NCBI RefSeq assembly: GCF_042656585.1
Contig: NZ_JBHSPG010000023.1
Origin: Thalassorhabdus alkalitolerans
GTDB lineage: Bacteria; Bacillota; Bacilli; Bacillales; Marinococcaceae
DNA length: 64,000 nucleotides
Reading direction: 5' to 3' (one strand)
Shown here: piece by piece, positions 41,922 to 51,001 of the stretch
How positions within the stretch are numbered: the first letter of the stretch is position 1
Layout: each line of letters opens with the position of its first letter
The notes under the pieces: generated by a model
Database searches by the model: none
What the model saw: the letters and a program-made list of their open reading frames with translations, nothing else
What the model was told of the DNA's origin: nothing
Translations under genes and position numbers: made by a program

Positions 41922-42792
41922 CGCATGCGGCAGCCAGTCTGGTTCATCGGCTGAAGAGGATGTTTCCTCATCTTCTGAAACGATCACTTATGTATCTGAA
42001 AACGGGCCAGTTGAAGTACCTGCCGACCCAGAGCGTGTTGTGGTCCTCTCTTCCTTTGCCGGAAATGTTATGGCCCTGGATGTAGATGTAGTCGGGGCCG
42101 ACTCCTGGTCCCTGGATAATCCAAGATTTCAAGAAAAACTAGAAAACGTTGAAGAAGTAACAGATGAGAGTCTGGAGAAGATTATTGAGCTTGACCCTGA
42201 CCTGATCATCGGACTTTCAAATATTAATAACGTTGATAAATTAAATCAGATTGCTCCCACTGTTACCTACACCTACGGGAACGTTGATTATTTAACTCAG
42301 CATATTGAAATTGGCAAGCTGTTAAACAAGGAAGAAGAAGCAAAGGAATGGGTCGATGATTTTCAGGAAAGAGCACAGACTGCCGGGAATGAAATCAGGG
42401 AAGAGATCGGTGAAGACGCCACTGTTTCAGTGATAGAAAGCTTTGATAAGCAGCTTTATGTCTTTGGTGCCAACTGGGGCCGCGGTACAGAAATTCTTTA
42501 TCAGGAAATGAACCTGGAGATGCCTGAAAAAGTGGAAGAGCTGGCCTTGGAAGAAGGATACTATGCCCTTTCAGCTGAGGCCTTGCCTGAATTTTCAGGG
42601 GATTACTTTGTCTTTAGTAAATATTCAGATGCTGATAATTCTTTTCAAGAAACAAAAACCTTCCAGGAAATACCTGCAGTGAAGAATGATCAAATGCTGG
42701 AGGTAAATGCGAAAGAATTTTATTTTAACGATCCTTTAATGCTTGAACTTCAGCTTGAAGAATTTAAGGAATTTTTTCTTGACGATAAATAA
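41869..42792 (+). CDS. Iron-hydroxamate type siderophore-binding lipoprotein
   Basis: A 307-residue solute-binding protein of the FhuD/FepB cluster. The lipoprotein signal peptide has lipobox ISAC with Cys20; then a Ser-rich linker, PERVVVLSSFAGNVMALDVD, ELDPDLIIGLSN and the long connecting helix typical of this class. It captures ferric siderophore (hydroxamate type by resemblance to FhuD/YxeB) outside the cell. AAAGGAG lies eight bases before the ATG, inside the ATPase gene. Confidence 0.9.
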   Translation: MNKQLLITQLTLGAFLISACGSQSGSSAEEDVSSSSETITYVSENGPVEVPADPERVVVLSSFAGNVMALDVDVVGADSWSLDNPRFQEKLENVEEVTDESLEKIIELDPDLIIGLSNINNVDKLNQIAPTVTYTYGNVDYLTQHIEIGKLLNKEEEAKEWVDDFQERAQTAGNEIREEIGEDATVSVIESFDKQLYVFGANWGRGTEILYQEMNLEMPEKVEELALEEGYYALSAEALPEFSGDYFVFSKYSDADNSFQETKTFQEIPAVKNDQMLEVNAKEFYFNDPLMLELQLEEFKEFFLDDK

Positions 42793-42800
42793 AAATTTTT

Positions 42801-42884
42801 AAAGGGGCGGGCCATGCGGTTTCTTTTTCTTTCCGCTGAAGTTATCTACCAAATCAAGCTGAATTGATATAAGACTGCCCCTTT
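42801..42884 (+). promoter_or_regulatory. Intra-operon stem-loop
   Basis: AAAGGGGC and GCCCCTTT close a 68-base loop that contains a smaller GCGG/CCGC hairpin, between the binding-protein gene and the permeases. It has no T-run, so it may set relative transcript levels rather than terminate. Confidence 0.4.
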
Positions 42885-42903
42885 CTATTTCACTTTAGAA
42901 AAG

Positions 42904-43926
42904 ATGGGAATCACGATGAATAGAAAGTTCCTACCCAAAGTAAGTTTTACATATAAATTAATAGTTTCACTCATCCTTCTCATTGGGATGTTCACGGCTT
43001 CTCTGCTTATGGGTGCCGCTGAAACCACTGCTTACGATGTATGGCTGGCTCTTATTTCTGATATTAGAAATGAACAAGTGCTTCTCATTCAGGAGATTCG
43101 CCTCCCAAGGGAAATTGGGGCCTTATTTACTGGGGCAGCATTGGCAGTGGCAGGGGGAGTAATGCAGGGACTGACAAGGAACCCTTTAGCAGATCCCGGC
43201 CTTTTAGGCTTAACGGCAGGGGCTAACGCAGGTCTTGCAATAACGATGGCTTTTTTTCCTGGGATTAATTACTTTGGAATCATGATTTCCTGTTTTATCG
43301 GTGCTGCTGCAGGAGCAGCCATGGTATTTGGCATTGGCGCAGTAAAAAAGGGCGGTTATTCCCCCTTTCGGATTGTTTTAGCAGGAGCAGCCATATCTGC
43401 TTTCTTGTTTGCCTTAGCAGAAGGGGTTGGAATTTATTTTCGCATTTCTCAGGATATCTCGATGTGGACAGCAGGGGGATTAATCGGCACGACCTGGGGA
43501 CAGTTGCAGCTCATTGTTCCTTTTATTACTTTCGGCATCGTGCTCTCTATTCTACTTTCAAGACAGCTCACCGTTCTAAGCCTACATGAAGAATTAGCAG
43601 TCGGTCTCGGCCAGCGAACCATGCAAGTAAAGGTTCTCCTTTTTATTATTATCATCATTCTAGCCGGATCTTCAGTAGCACTGGTTGGCAATCTGGCTTT
43701 TCTGGGCCTGATGATTCCTCATGTCGTCCGCTGGATGGTCGGCACTGATTACCGGTTCATTATCCCCATGTCAGCAATTATGGGAGGAGCATTTATGCTG
43801 TTTGCTGATACGGCCGGCCGTGTTATTCATGCCCCCTATGAAACACCGGCAGCCGCAATCGTGGCTATCATTGGCCTGCCTTTTTTCCTCTTAATTGTTA
43901 GGAAAGGGGGAAATAGATTCTCATGA
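42904..43926 (+). CDS. Iron-siderophore ABC transporter permease (FecCD family) 1
   Basis: A 340-residue permease with nine to ten membrane helices and the FecCD signatures RLPREIGALFTGAALAVAGG, MQGLTRNPLADPGLLGLTAG and NLAFLGLMIPHVVR, the last containing the coupling region to the ATPase. Forms the translocation pore with the next gene product. ATG at 42904 or in-frame ATG at 42916; neither has a strong ribosome site. The stop overlaps the next start by ATGA. Confidence 0.92.
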   Translation: MGITMNRKFLPKVSFTYKLIVSLILLIGMFTASLLMGAAETTAYDVWLALISDIRNEQVLLIQEIRLPREIGALFTGAALAVAGGVMQGLTRNPLADPGLLGLTAGANAGLAITMAFFPGINYFGIMISCFIGAAAGAAMVFGIGAVKKGGYSPFRIVLAGAAISAFLFALAEGVGIYFRISQDISMWTAGGLIGTTWGQLQLIVPFITFGIVLSILLSRQLTVLSLHEELAVGLGQRTMQVKVLLFIIIIILAGSSVALVGNLAFLGLMIPHVVRWMVGTDYRFIIPMSAIMGGAFMLFADTAGRVIHAPYETPAAAIVAIIGLPFFLLIVRKGGNRFS

Positions 43927-44930
43927 TTCATCCAAGCCTGTATCGGAAGCAAACTATAGTACTTATTATTCTCCTTTTTTTAAGTGTGACGACAATTTTC
44001 ATGTCCACTGTATTAGGCTACTCTTCCTTGTCTATTCATAGAATTATTCCTGTTATTTTAGGACAAGGAACGTTTAAAGAAGAATTTGTTCTCTTTTCTA
44101 TTAGACTGCCGCGTATAGGGATAACCTTTCTGGCTGGTATGGCGCTTGCCTTGTCTGGAGCGATTCTTCAGAGTATTACAAGAAATGATTTAGCAGACCC
44201 TGGGATTATAGGCATTAATGCAGGAGCGGGTGCAGCTGTCGCTGTCTTCTTTTTATTTTTTCCTGTCCAGGCCGGAACCTTTGTTTTACTGCTTCCTGTG
44301 GCGGCCTTTATTGGTTCTCTTATTACTGTTTGTTTTATTTATTTCTTCTCTTATCAGCGGCACACTGGACTTCAGCCAATCCGCCTTATTCTTGTAGGCG
44401 TAGGTTTTTCTACGGCTCTTTCCGGGTTAATGATTATTCTAATTTCTTCGGCAGACCGCCAGAAAGTAGACTTTATTGCCAAGTGGCTGGCAGGAAGCAT
44501 CTGGGGAACGGACTGGGTATTTATATGGGCTCTTTTGCCTTGGCTGGTTATCCTGGTTCCTTTTACATTGTACAAAGCAAACCGGTTAAACCTCCTAAGT
44601 CTCAGTGAGGAAGCAGCAGCAGGAGTCGGCGTATCCATAGGGAAGGAACGAGTCCTTTTATTACTTACCGCTACAGCCCTTGCCGCTTCTGCAGTTTCTG
44701 TTACAGGTGGAATTGCTTTTGTCGGCCTGATGGCTCCTCATATAGCAAAAGCATTAGTAGGACCCAGACACCAGTTGTTTCTTCCTGTAGCAGTTTTGAC
44801 AGGCGGATGGCTTTTATTACTTGCTGATACAATCGGAAGAAACCTTGTAGAGCCTGATGGGATACCTGCTGGGATTATTGTGGCTTTGATAGGAGCCCCG
44901 TACTTTATTTATTTGTTATTAAAACGGTGA
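43923..44930 (+). CDS. Iron-siderophore ABC transporter permease (FecCD family) 2
   Basis: A 335-residue paralogue of the preceding permease: IRLPRIGITFLAGMALALSG, LQSITRNDLADPGIIGINAG, GGIAFVGLMAPHIAKAL. Translation is coupled to the upstream gene through the 4-base ATGA overlap. With the ATPase and binding protein it completes a Fur-controlled ferric siderophore importer. No siderophore synthesis genes are in the window. Confidence 0.92.
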   Translation: MIHPSLYRKQTIVLIILLFLSVTTIFMSTVLGYSSLSIHRIIPVILGQGTFKEEFVLFSIRLPRIGITFLAGMALALSGAILQSITRNDLADPGIIGINAGAGAAVAVFFLFFPVQAGTFVLLLPVAAFIGSLITVCFIYFFSYQRHTGLQPIRLILVGVGFSTALSGLMIILISSADRQKVDFIAKWLAGSIWGTDWVFIWALLPWLVILVPFTLYKANRLNLLSLSEEAAAGVGVSIGKERVLLLLTATALAASAVSVTGGIAFVGLMAPHIAKALVGPRHQLFLPVAVLTGGWLLLLADTIGRNLVEPDGIPAGIIVALIGAPYFIYLLLKR

Positions 44931-44990
44931 TTCTCGATATGTGCTAAAAAATTCAAATTCTGAAAACCTTTACGCCTCCTAACTAAAAAA

Positions 44991-45019
44991 TTGGAACAGA
45001 ATCTATAGTATGGTAGAAT
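44991..45019 (+). promoter_or_regulatory. Sigma-A promoter of moaB
   Basis: TTGGAA (44991-44996), 17-base spacer, TAGAAT (45014-45019). Confidence 0.65.
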
Positions 45020-45057
45020 ATAAATCGTTATCATTACGAAAAGGAGGTACATATGAA

Positions 45058-45579
45058 ATGTCTGTCACTGAACACCGTAACGAGGCCCCTTCCTCGGTAA
45101 ATTGCATGATTATTACCGTTTCAGACACCAGAACAAAAGAAACGGATAAAAGCGGTAAACTCATTAAAGAATTATTAGAGGGTGAAGGTCACAACATCGT
45201 CCGTTATGAGATTGTACAGGATGATTATCAAGGCATCCAGGAATTAATTAAACGTTCTGCCAAAGACAAGAACATCGATTCCATTATGTTAAATGGCGGT
45301 ACGGGAATAGCTCTCCGTGATACAACCTATGAAGCTGTTGGGTCACTATTGCAAAAGGAAATGCCTGGTTTTGGAGAATTGTTCCGTTATTTAAGCTTTG
45401 CAGAAGATATCGGAACCGCTTCGATATTAAGCCGGGCAGTAGCAGGTGTATATCAACATACTGCGGTCTTTTCCATGCCTGGGTCTTCAGGAGCTGTGCG
45501 ACTGGCAATGAATCGAATCATTCTCCCTGAAATTACACATGTCATCCGGGAAGTACGTAAAGATTTAGCAAAAGACTAG
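45058..45579 (+). CDS. moaB: Molybdenum cofactor biosynthesis protein B (MoaB/MogA family)
   Basis: A 173-residue protein with the molybdopterin-binding fold. Motifs: MIITVSDTRTKETDKSG at the N-terminus, MLNGGTGIALRDTTYEAV, and FSMPGSSGAVRLAM near the end. It adenylylates molybdopterin before molybdenum insertion. The start ATG at 45058 is ten bases from AAGGAGG; an ATG at 45054 is out of frame. No other moa or moe gene is close by. A partial Fur-like stretch TTATCATTA lies in its leader. Confidence 0.9.
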   Translation: MSVTEHRNEAPSSVNCMIITVSDTRTKETDKSGKLIKELLEGEGHNIVRYEIVQDDYQGIQELIKRSAKDKNIDSIMLNGGTGIALRDTTYEAVGSLLQKEMPGFGELFRYLSFAEDIGTASILSRAVAGVYQHTAVFSMPGSSGAVRLAMNRIILPEITHVIREVRKDLAKD

Positions 45580-45991
45580 CTGAAAGAAGACATTATTTGC
45601 ACTAAGGCCCTCCTATCCTTTCTTGAAGAGAGATGCATATTCTCCACTCTTTATAGGTAAACTCGCCATTAATTTGTAAACAAAGACAAACAGGCTCAGC
45701 GTTCCTAAGAGAACATACTGAGCCTGAATTCGTTCTACGTTCTACGACCTGCCTTTTACCCCAGGGATTTTCAGTAAGCATATGACCTATGTAGAAAAAG
45801 GGCGACATCGAGACTGAGGTTTTGATGTCGCCCTTTTTCTACTTTATTGTTCGTGTGGCTTTCAGAGCTGATATAACTGTTTCGATGCCTATATTACGAG
45901 CCCACACACCTCATGTTTCAAGACGTATAAATAAGAAGGGCTATTATGGAAAGCTTTCAAATCATATTGTTAGAAAAAGAGGTGAAATTGA
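45580..45991. other. Gene-less stretch with two hairpins
   Basis: 412 bases between moaB and the Hsp20 gene. Contains a palindrome CAGGCTCAG-N18-CTGAGCCTG (45691-45726) with inner GTTC/GAAC pairing, a short direct repeat CGTTCTA, and a strong terminator at 45798-45840. A 68-codon minus frame here is not supported by a ribosome site or recognisable sequence. Confidence 0.6.
45798..45840. terminator. Strong symmetric terminator
   Basis: AAAAAGGGCGACATC and GATGTCGCCCTTTTT are long perfect arms; functional on both strands. Confidence 0.85.
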
Positions 45992-46450
45992 GTGGATATG
46001 AATCATAAAAAACTTCCAGGCCTTTTTACTGAAGGTGTAATGAGGGATCTTATACAATACATGGATTCTTATATTGATGAAGCTTTTAAGCACTTTCAAT
46101 CTTTTCCCGAGAGTAGATTTGTTGAGGGAGAAATAGAGGAAACCGAAGATCATTACTTTTTGAAATTCTATCTCCCCGGATGCAGCAGTGACCAAATTCA
46201 ACTTGAAGTTATAGACAATTTTTTAAAATTGTCTGTGAACCACTCTTCCATCATTGAAGAAAAGAATGATCTTACCATGTACCAGAAACGAGAACAGTCT
46301 TTTCAAAGAATGCAGCGACTTATTCCATTTTCTTTTCCGATCTCGGAAAACGAAATCAACGCAATCTTTGAAAATGAGGTACTGCGGATTACTGTCCCCA
46401 AAAAAAGTACTAGTGATAAAGTAATTGAGATAAATAAAACAGATGAGTAA
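45992..46450 (+). CDS. Hsp20/alpha-crystallin small heat shock protein
   Basis: A 152-residue protein with an alpha-crystallin domain at about 48-145: EIEETEDHYFLKFYLPGCSSDQIQLEVIDNFLKLSV, then SFQRMQRLIPFSFPISENEI and the FENEVLRITVPK end strand. Small heat-shock proteins hold unfolding proteins; Bacillus relatives include Hsp18 and the spore coat protein CotM. The start is GTG at 45992 (or ATG at 45998) after AAGAGGTGA. No CIRCE element seen. Confidence 0.85.
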   Translation: MDMNHKKLPGLFTEGVMRDLIQYMDSYIDEAFKHFQSFPESRFVEGEIEETEDHYFLKFYLPGCSSDQIQLEVIDNFLKLSVNHSSIIEEKNDLTMYQKREQSFQRMQRLIPFSFPISENEINAIFENEVLRITVPKKSTSDKVIEINKTDE

Positions 46451-46552
46451 AGAAATGGATTCGTGACACCATTGACCTTTCTTCACCAGTAAAACAAATA
46501 ATCTTCGTTAGGGATGCTAAGGATATATAAAGAGAACTCTTTGCAAAAAAAA

Positions 46553-46582
46553 TACAGGAAGCATAAATCTATGCTTCCTGTA
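46553..46582 (-). terminator. Terminator overlapping the mqo stop codon
   Basis: TACAGGAAGCATA and TATGCTTCCTGTA are 13-bp perfect arms with a four-base loop; the minus strand continues with eight Ts. The stem encodes the final codons of mqo. Confidence 0.9.
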
Positions 46583-48104
46583 ATATACGGGCCTTATCCT
46601 CGTTTTTTTCTTGGGTAGTTTCCTCTTCAAATCCAAGGGACTTTGCCGTAGAAGTATGAATTTCTTTCAAAAGCTCAGGGTTTTCCATTAACGACAAGCC
46701 ATAAGAGGGGATCATTTCTTTTAGTTTCGGTTCCCACTCTGTAAGATGATCCGGGAAACATTTTTTTAGAACTTCAAGCATAACGTGAACAGCTGTAGAA
46801 GCACCCGGTGACGCACCCAATAAGGCTGCAATAGAACCATCTTCAGAACTAATTACTTCCGTACCGAATTGAAGTGTTCCTTTTCCGCCTTCTTCTGTAT
46901 CTTTAATCACCTGTACCCGTTGTCCAGCTATGACCAAATCCCAATCCTCGCTCTTAGCATTAGGGATAAAATCACGAAGCTCTTCCAAGCGCTGTTCTTT
47001 TGACAGCATCACTTGCTGCATCAGGTATTTAGTTAAAGACATCTCTTTTGCTCCTGCAGCAAGCATCGTTAAGACATTATTAGGCTTTACTGAATTTACC
47101 AGATCGAACATTGAACCACCTTTTAGGAACTTAGGTGAAAAGCCGGCAAACGGTCCAAACAACAATGATTTTTTATTATCAATATATCTTGTATCCAGAT
47201 GAGGAACTGACATTGGCGGAGCGCCAACCTTGGCTTTGCCGTATACTTTTGCATTATGCTGCTCTATAACGTCCGGGTTATTACAAACCATAAATATACC
47301 ACTGACCGGGAACCCACCGATATTTCTTCCTTCAGGAATACCTGATTTCTGGAGTAGATGGATACTACCTCCCCCGCTTCCAATAAAGACAAACTTAGCA
47401 GTGCGGCGTTCAACAGAACCATCATAAAGATTCTTCACTTTTAACTCCCACGAACCATCGCTTCTGCGCTTAATATCATTTACGCTTCGTCTATACTTCA
47501 CTTCCACATCCGTGCTTTCCAAGTGATCGAATAACATGTTCGTTAATGCACCAAAGTTAACGTCAGTTCCCGTGTCAATCTTTGTCGCTGCTATTGGTTC
47601 ATTTGAATCTCGCTCTTCCATCACAAGCGGGATCCATTCCTTCAGTTTTTCTGGATTATCGGAGTATTCCATGCCTTCAAATAAAGGATTATCCGAAAGC
47701 GCTTTAAAACGATTCTTTAGAAACTTAACATTTTGTTCCCCTTGTACAAAACTCATATGAGGCAATGGCATAATAAAATCCTGGGGACTTTTTATAAGCT
47801 TTCTGTTAACTAGATAGGACCAAAATTGCATGGAAAGCTGGAACTGTTCATTTATTTTTATCGCTTTACTAATATCTACAGACCCATCTGGCTTTTCAGC
47901 TGTGTAGTTAAGCTCGCACAGGGCCGCATGTCCGGTTCCTGCATTATTCCATTCATTGGAGCTTTCCTCTCCTGCATTGTCGAGCTTTTCAAACACAGTT
48001 ATTTTCCAGTCGGGGACTAATTCCTTCAGCAGTGCACCTAATGTTGCACTCATAATTCCGGCACCAATTAATATAACGTCTGTATCCGTTTGATTGTTGC
48101 TCAT
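46569..48104 (-). CDS. mqo: Malate:quinone oxidoreductase
   Basis: FAD-dependent membrane-associated enzyme that oxidises malate to oxaloacetate and reduces the quinone pool, bypassing NAD-linked malate dehydrogenase in the TCA cycle. 511 residues, normal for the family. FAD site VILIGAGIMSATLGALLKEL at the N-terminus; EWNNAGTGHAALCELNYT, VFIGSGGGSIHLLQKSGI and SEDGSIAALLGASPGAST are diagnostic. The ATG at 48104 is five bases from GAGGGTGG; the frame is open seven codons further. It has a structured-looking leader. Confidence 0.95.
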   Translation of the reverse strand: MSNNQTDTDVILIGAGIMSATLGALLKELVPDWKITVFEKLDNAGEESSNEWNNAGTGHAALCELNYTAEKPDGSVDISKAIKINEQFQLSMQFWSYLVNRKLIKSPQDFIMPLPHMSFVQGEQNVKFLKNRFKALSDNPLFEGMEYSDNPEKLKEWIPLVMEERDSNEPIAATKIDTGTDVNFGALTNMLFDHLESTDVEVKYRRSVNDIKRRSDGSWELKVKNLYDGSVERRTAKFVFIGSGGGSIHLLQKSGIPEGRNIGGFPVSGIFMVCNNPDVIEQHNAKVYGKAKVGAPPMSVPHLDTRYIDNKKSLLFGPFAGFSPKFLKGGSMFDLVNSVKPNNVLTMLAAGAKEMSLTKYLMQQVMLSKEQRLEELRDFIPNAKSEDWDLVIAGQRVQVIKDTEEGGKGTLQFGTEVISSEDGSIAALLGASPGASTAVHVMLEVLKKCFPDHLTEWEPKLKEMIPSYGLSLMENPELLKEIHTSTAKSLGFEEETTQEKNEDKARILQEA

Positions 48105-48503
48105 GTTTACCACCCTCATACGCATAAATTTACAGAAAAGGATGTATGCGTCCTTTTTTAGGCGCCAACATCTAACAAGTCAGGGCGCGACTCGTCACAC
48201 ATCTTTTCTGAATCAATTATAACCTGTTTATAGTGTATCACTATTGGTAAAAGATTAAAATATTTACTATTATATGATAGATTAAAATTTTCTAACACTA
48301 TTATATAATAGCCCGGTGTTATTTAAAAGCTGAAAAGTGGAAGAATTTCACTTTTATATTATCTCGTCCTCTGTATTTACCCTCTTTTAAAATGATCTGA
48401 AGTTTTACTAGTACAGGAGCGGTAAAGATTGTCCTAAAAAAAGACAATTCACCTTGCTGGCAAATTGTCTTCCATGAATCGACCAAGAGTTATCTTTTTA
48501 TAC
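48105..48503. other. Long mqo leader and intergenic region
   Basis: About 400 bases between mqo and the YhfK-like gene. Near mqo are ACGCATA/TATGCGT (48120-48126/48145-48151, 18-base loop) and GCGCC/GGCGC (48162-48166/48184-48188), which could fold in the mqo leader. Further out the DNA is very AT-rich. The terminator of the YhfK-like gene is at 48434-48470. Confidence 0.5.
48434..48470 (-). terminator. Terminator of the YhfK-like gene
   Basis: AAGACAATT and AATTGTCT stem; the minus strand continues TTTTTTAGG. Confidence 0.8.
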
Positions 48504-49154
48504 TTAGATTGAATGTATTGCTTCTTCTACAGGTTTATCTCCGTGAACTATCTGGAATTCTTTTCCAACTGTTTCCTCATTTTCTAATGTGGCAACAATG
48601 ACTTTTGCCACGTCCTCTCTTGGAATTTCACCTATCTTAATGTCGGCAGCTGCCTTTATTTGACCCGTTCCCTTATTATTTGTAAGCAAGCCGGGATGAA
48701 TAATTGTATAATCTAAATCTGCCGCTCGTAACCATTCATCAGCATAATGCTTCGCTGCGACATATGGGGCAAAGGAAGCAGGCGCCTCTTGTATCGCTTG
48801 GCGGCGGGTATCAAAGGAACTAATCATGATAAAACGTTTTACCCCGGCAGTTTTGGCTGCCTCGATTGTTTTTACAGCACCATCCAAATCAATCATTATG
48901 GTTTTGTCTTTGCCTGTATGTGGCCCGGACCCTGCAGTGAAGACAATGGCATCGACTCCCTCTGCTGCTTTCGCTATTGCGTCGACATCCTCTTCCAAAT
49001 CCACTACCGCAGTTTCAGCCCCGAGGCTTTCAAAATAAGAAGCTTGCTCCTCTTTACGGATCATGGCTCTGGCTTCCAGGCTTTCATTTTCCTGAATAAA
49101 AGAAACTAGGTGTTTTCCAATTTGGCCGTTTGCACCTACAACAAGAACTTTCAT
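48504..49154 (-). CDS. NAD(P)-binding SDR-like oxidoreductase (YhfK type)
   Basis: A 216-residue atypical short-chain dehydrogenase. VLVVGANGQIGKHLVSFI is the cofactor-binding GxxGxxG motif; IVFTAGSG and MIDLDGAVKTIEAAKTAGVKRFIMISS follow; the catalytic YxxxK appears as YVAAKHYADEW. The end EFQIVHGDKPVEEAI is typical. Physiological substrate unknown. AAAGGATGA precedes the ATG. Confidence 0.87.
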   Translation of the reverse strand: MKVLVVGANGQIGKHLVSFIQENESLEARAMIRKEEQASYFESLGAETAVVDLEEDVDAIAKAAEGVDAIVFTAGSGPHTGKDKTIMIDLDGAVKTIEAAKTAGVKRFIMISSFDTRRQAIQEAPASFAPYVAAKHYADEWLRAADLDYTIIHPGLLTNNKGTGQIKAAADIKIGEIPREDVAKVIVATLENEETVGKEFQIVHGDKPVEEAIHSI

Positions 49155-49534
49155 TTATATCATCCTTTCTATGATTTCCATCTAAATTTTCCCCATTGCC
49201 TGATGACTCCAATCCGAAAAGACCCTGTTTCAGTCTGTAACTTCTTTAAAATTTGATTAGGTACTGAAGGTCTTTAAAGTAAAGAATATCAACAAGATCA
49301 CGTGTAATCAATTAATTTGCTGACCAGTCAGGTCCCTTAGTACATTGACATACTTCCTCTCTGTTACATAAATAATCCATACTCAGTAAAAGATAAAAGG
49401 AAGGGACCAATGAAACAGTAGATGGGTGTTGAGAGTCTGCCAGAAAGGAATGCTGGCTTTCCTTATCTGTATGACATAATTAATACGAAGACGCTCTACA
49501 GGGGGTATAAGCTAAGGAAGAGAGGAGTGTTCCT
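49155..49534. other. Divergent intergenic region
   Basis: 380 bases without a gene. TTGACA at 49345-49350 followed by ATAAAT after 17 bases is a promoter candidate for the ClC gene. A hairpin AAAGGAA-N-TTTCCTT lies near 49443-49462. No fluoride riboswitch pattern was recognised. Confidence 0.5.
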
Positions 49535-50821
49535 ATGCTCTCTAAGCACTTTTTGCTTACCGTCACAAGGTGGGTATTAATAGGAGGAATCATTGGCCTG
49601 ATTATAGGTTCAACCACGGCACTGCTCCTCCATACGAACGACTTTCTTGGAGAATTACGCAAACAAACCTCCTGGCTTATTCTTTTTCTTCCTTTGGGAG
49701 GCTTGTTGATTGGATATATGTATATGACTTTTGGGCCCAGTGGGGGAGTGGATTTATATAAAGGAAATAACCTGGTAATTGAAGGCGTTCAGGGGAAAGG
49801 AAAAGTCCTTCGCAGAATGGGGCCAATTGTTTACTTAGGAACATTTATCACAGTACTATTTGGAGGCTCAACCGGCAGAGAAGGTGCTGCGATACAAATG
49901 GGCGGAAGTGTTGCAGAAGCTGTCATTCGTTTTTTTAAAATAAATGAAATCGATACTAAAATCCTGCTCATGAGCGGCATAAGTGCAGGTTTTGGAGCAG
50001 CCTTTGGCACCCCTGTAACTGGCGCAGTGTTCGGGATGGAAATGACAGCTGTAGGAAAACTGAAATACGAAGCTATTGTCCCATGCCTGACAGCAAGTTT
50101 TATAGGGCATTTTATAACTGAAAAAGTATGGGGGGTGGAGCACGAGAGCTTCATCATCCAATCCGTACCGGAGTTATCAGTTCTGGCATTTGCCAAAGTC
50201 ATTTTTCTTGCTGTTATTTTTAGTTTTATAAGTGTGCTTTACTGTCAATTAAGACACGGTATCCATCAGATTTCAGAAAAATATACAAAGAAAAACCATA
50301 TGCTGCGTGCCTTTGTGGGGGGAATCATCATTGTCGGTTTAACGTACCTTGTTGGTTCCTATGAGTATAATGGACGAGGGTTGGAAATGCTTGAACAGTC
50401 ATTTACACACGACGTTCCTCCCTTTGCCTTCCTCGCTAAACTGGTTTTCACTGCGGTTACGTTAGGAACAGGCTTTGTGGGCGGAGAAGCCATTCCTTTG
50501 TTTTTTATTGGTGCTACTTTAGGAAATACTCTCTATCAATTCTTTGATCTCCCCATGTCATTCCTTGCTGCGCTCGGGATGATTGCCGTTTTTTGCGGCG
50601 GGGCAAATACACCAATTGCTGCCTTTCTTTTAGCAGTAGAAATGTTTGATGGAAAAGGGCTGGAATACTTCTTCACGGCATGTCTGGTCAGCTATATCTT
50701 TTCAGGACACCATGGACTCTGGCCTTCTCAAACCATTTATGAACCGAAAAGCCGCCTCTACCAGACCGTAAGCGGGGAAACGATCAAAAAGGCAGAGCAA
50801 AAGAATAAAGGATCTACGTAA
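49535..50821 (+). CDS. ClC-family antiporter, fluoride (CLC-F) clade-like
   Basis: A 428-residue ClC protein with about ten membrane helices. The selectivity region FGGSTGREGAAIQMGGS contains the gating glutamate Glu116. The first anion-binding loop is not the GSGIP of chloride channels; instead the text GNNLVIEGV followed by RMGPIVYLGT matches the CLC-F fluoride/proton antiporters. Later helices carry GVEH-like and CGGANTPIAAF segments. By clade it probably exports fluoride; chloride transport cannot be excluded from sequence. Ribosome site GAGGAG. No regulatory riboswitch seen. Confidence 0.82.
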   Translation: MLSKHFLLTVTRWVLIGGIIGLIIGSTTALLLHTNDFLGELRKQTSWLILFLPLGGLLIGYMYMTFGPSGGVDLYKGNNLVIEGVQGKGKVLRRMGPIVYLGTFITVLFGGSTGREGAAIQMGGSVAEAVIRFFKINEIDTKILLMSGISAGFGAAFGTPVTGAVFGMEMTAVGKLKYEAIVPCLTASFIGHFITEKVWGVEHESFIIQSVPELSVLAFAKVIFLAVIFSFISVLYCQLRHGIHQISEKYTKKNHMLRAFVGGIIIVGLTYLVGSYEYNGRGLEMLEQSFTHDVPPFAFLAKLVFTAVTLGTGFVGGEAIPLFFIGATLGNTLYQFFDLPMSFLAALGMIAVFCGGANTPIAAFLLAVEMFDGKGLEYFFTACLVSYIFSGHHGLWPSQTIYEPKSRLYQTVSGETIKKAEQKNKGST

Positions 50822-50863
50822 AAGAACCCTAAATAGTTTTAGAATAAACCACCACTTGGTCCT

Positions 50864-50900
50864 CACCAACAAAGCCCACTTCAAGTGGGCTTTGTTGGTG
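50864..50900. repeat. 18-bp perfect palindrome without T-tract
   Basis: CACCAACAAAGCCCACTT and its exact complement meet around a single C. It lies between converging ClC and permease genes and may act as a bidirectional terminator, although no T-run follows on either strand. Confidence 0.75.
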
Positions 50901-51001
50901 AAGCTTATGAGTACTTTTCATTTTTAAAATGAATTTTTCCTTTAATCATAAAAAAGATTGAATTTTAAAATATAACTTTCTATTTAGAATGATCTGAATT
51001 A

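Noticed and set aside
45025..45040. Fur box before moaB
   Set aside because: Only half of the 7-1-7 motif is recognisable.
45602..45808. 68-codon minus-strand frame between moaB and the Hsp20 gene
   Set aside because: No ribosome site, overlaps hairpins and a terminator, and its text resembles no known family; a transposase remnant was considered but not supported.
49155..49534. Fluoride (crcB) riboswitch before the ClC gene
   Set aside because: The conserved pseudoknot and core stretches were not found by eye.
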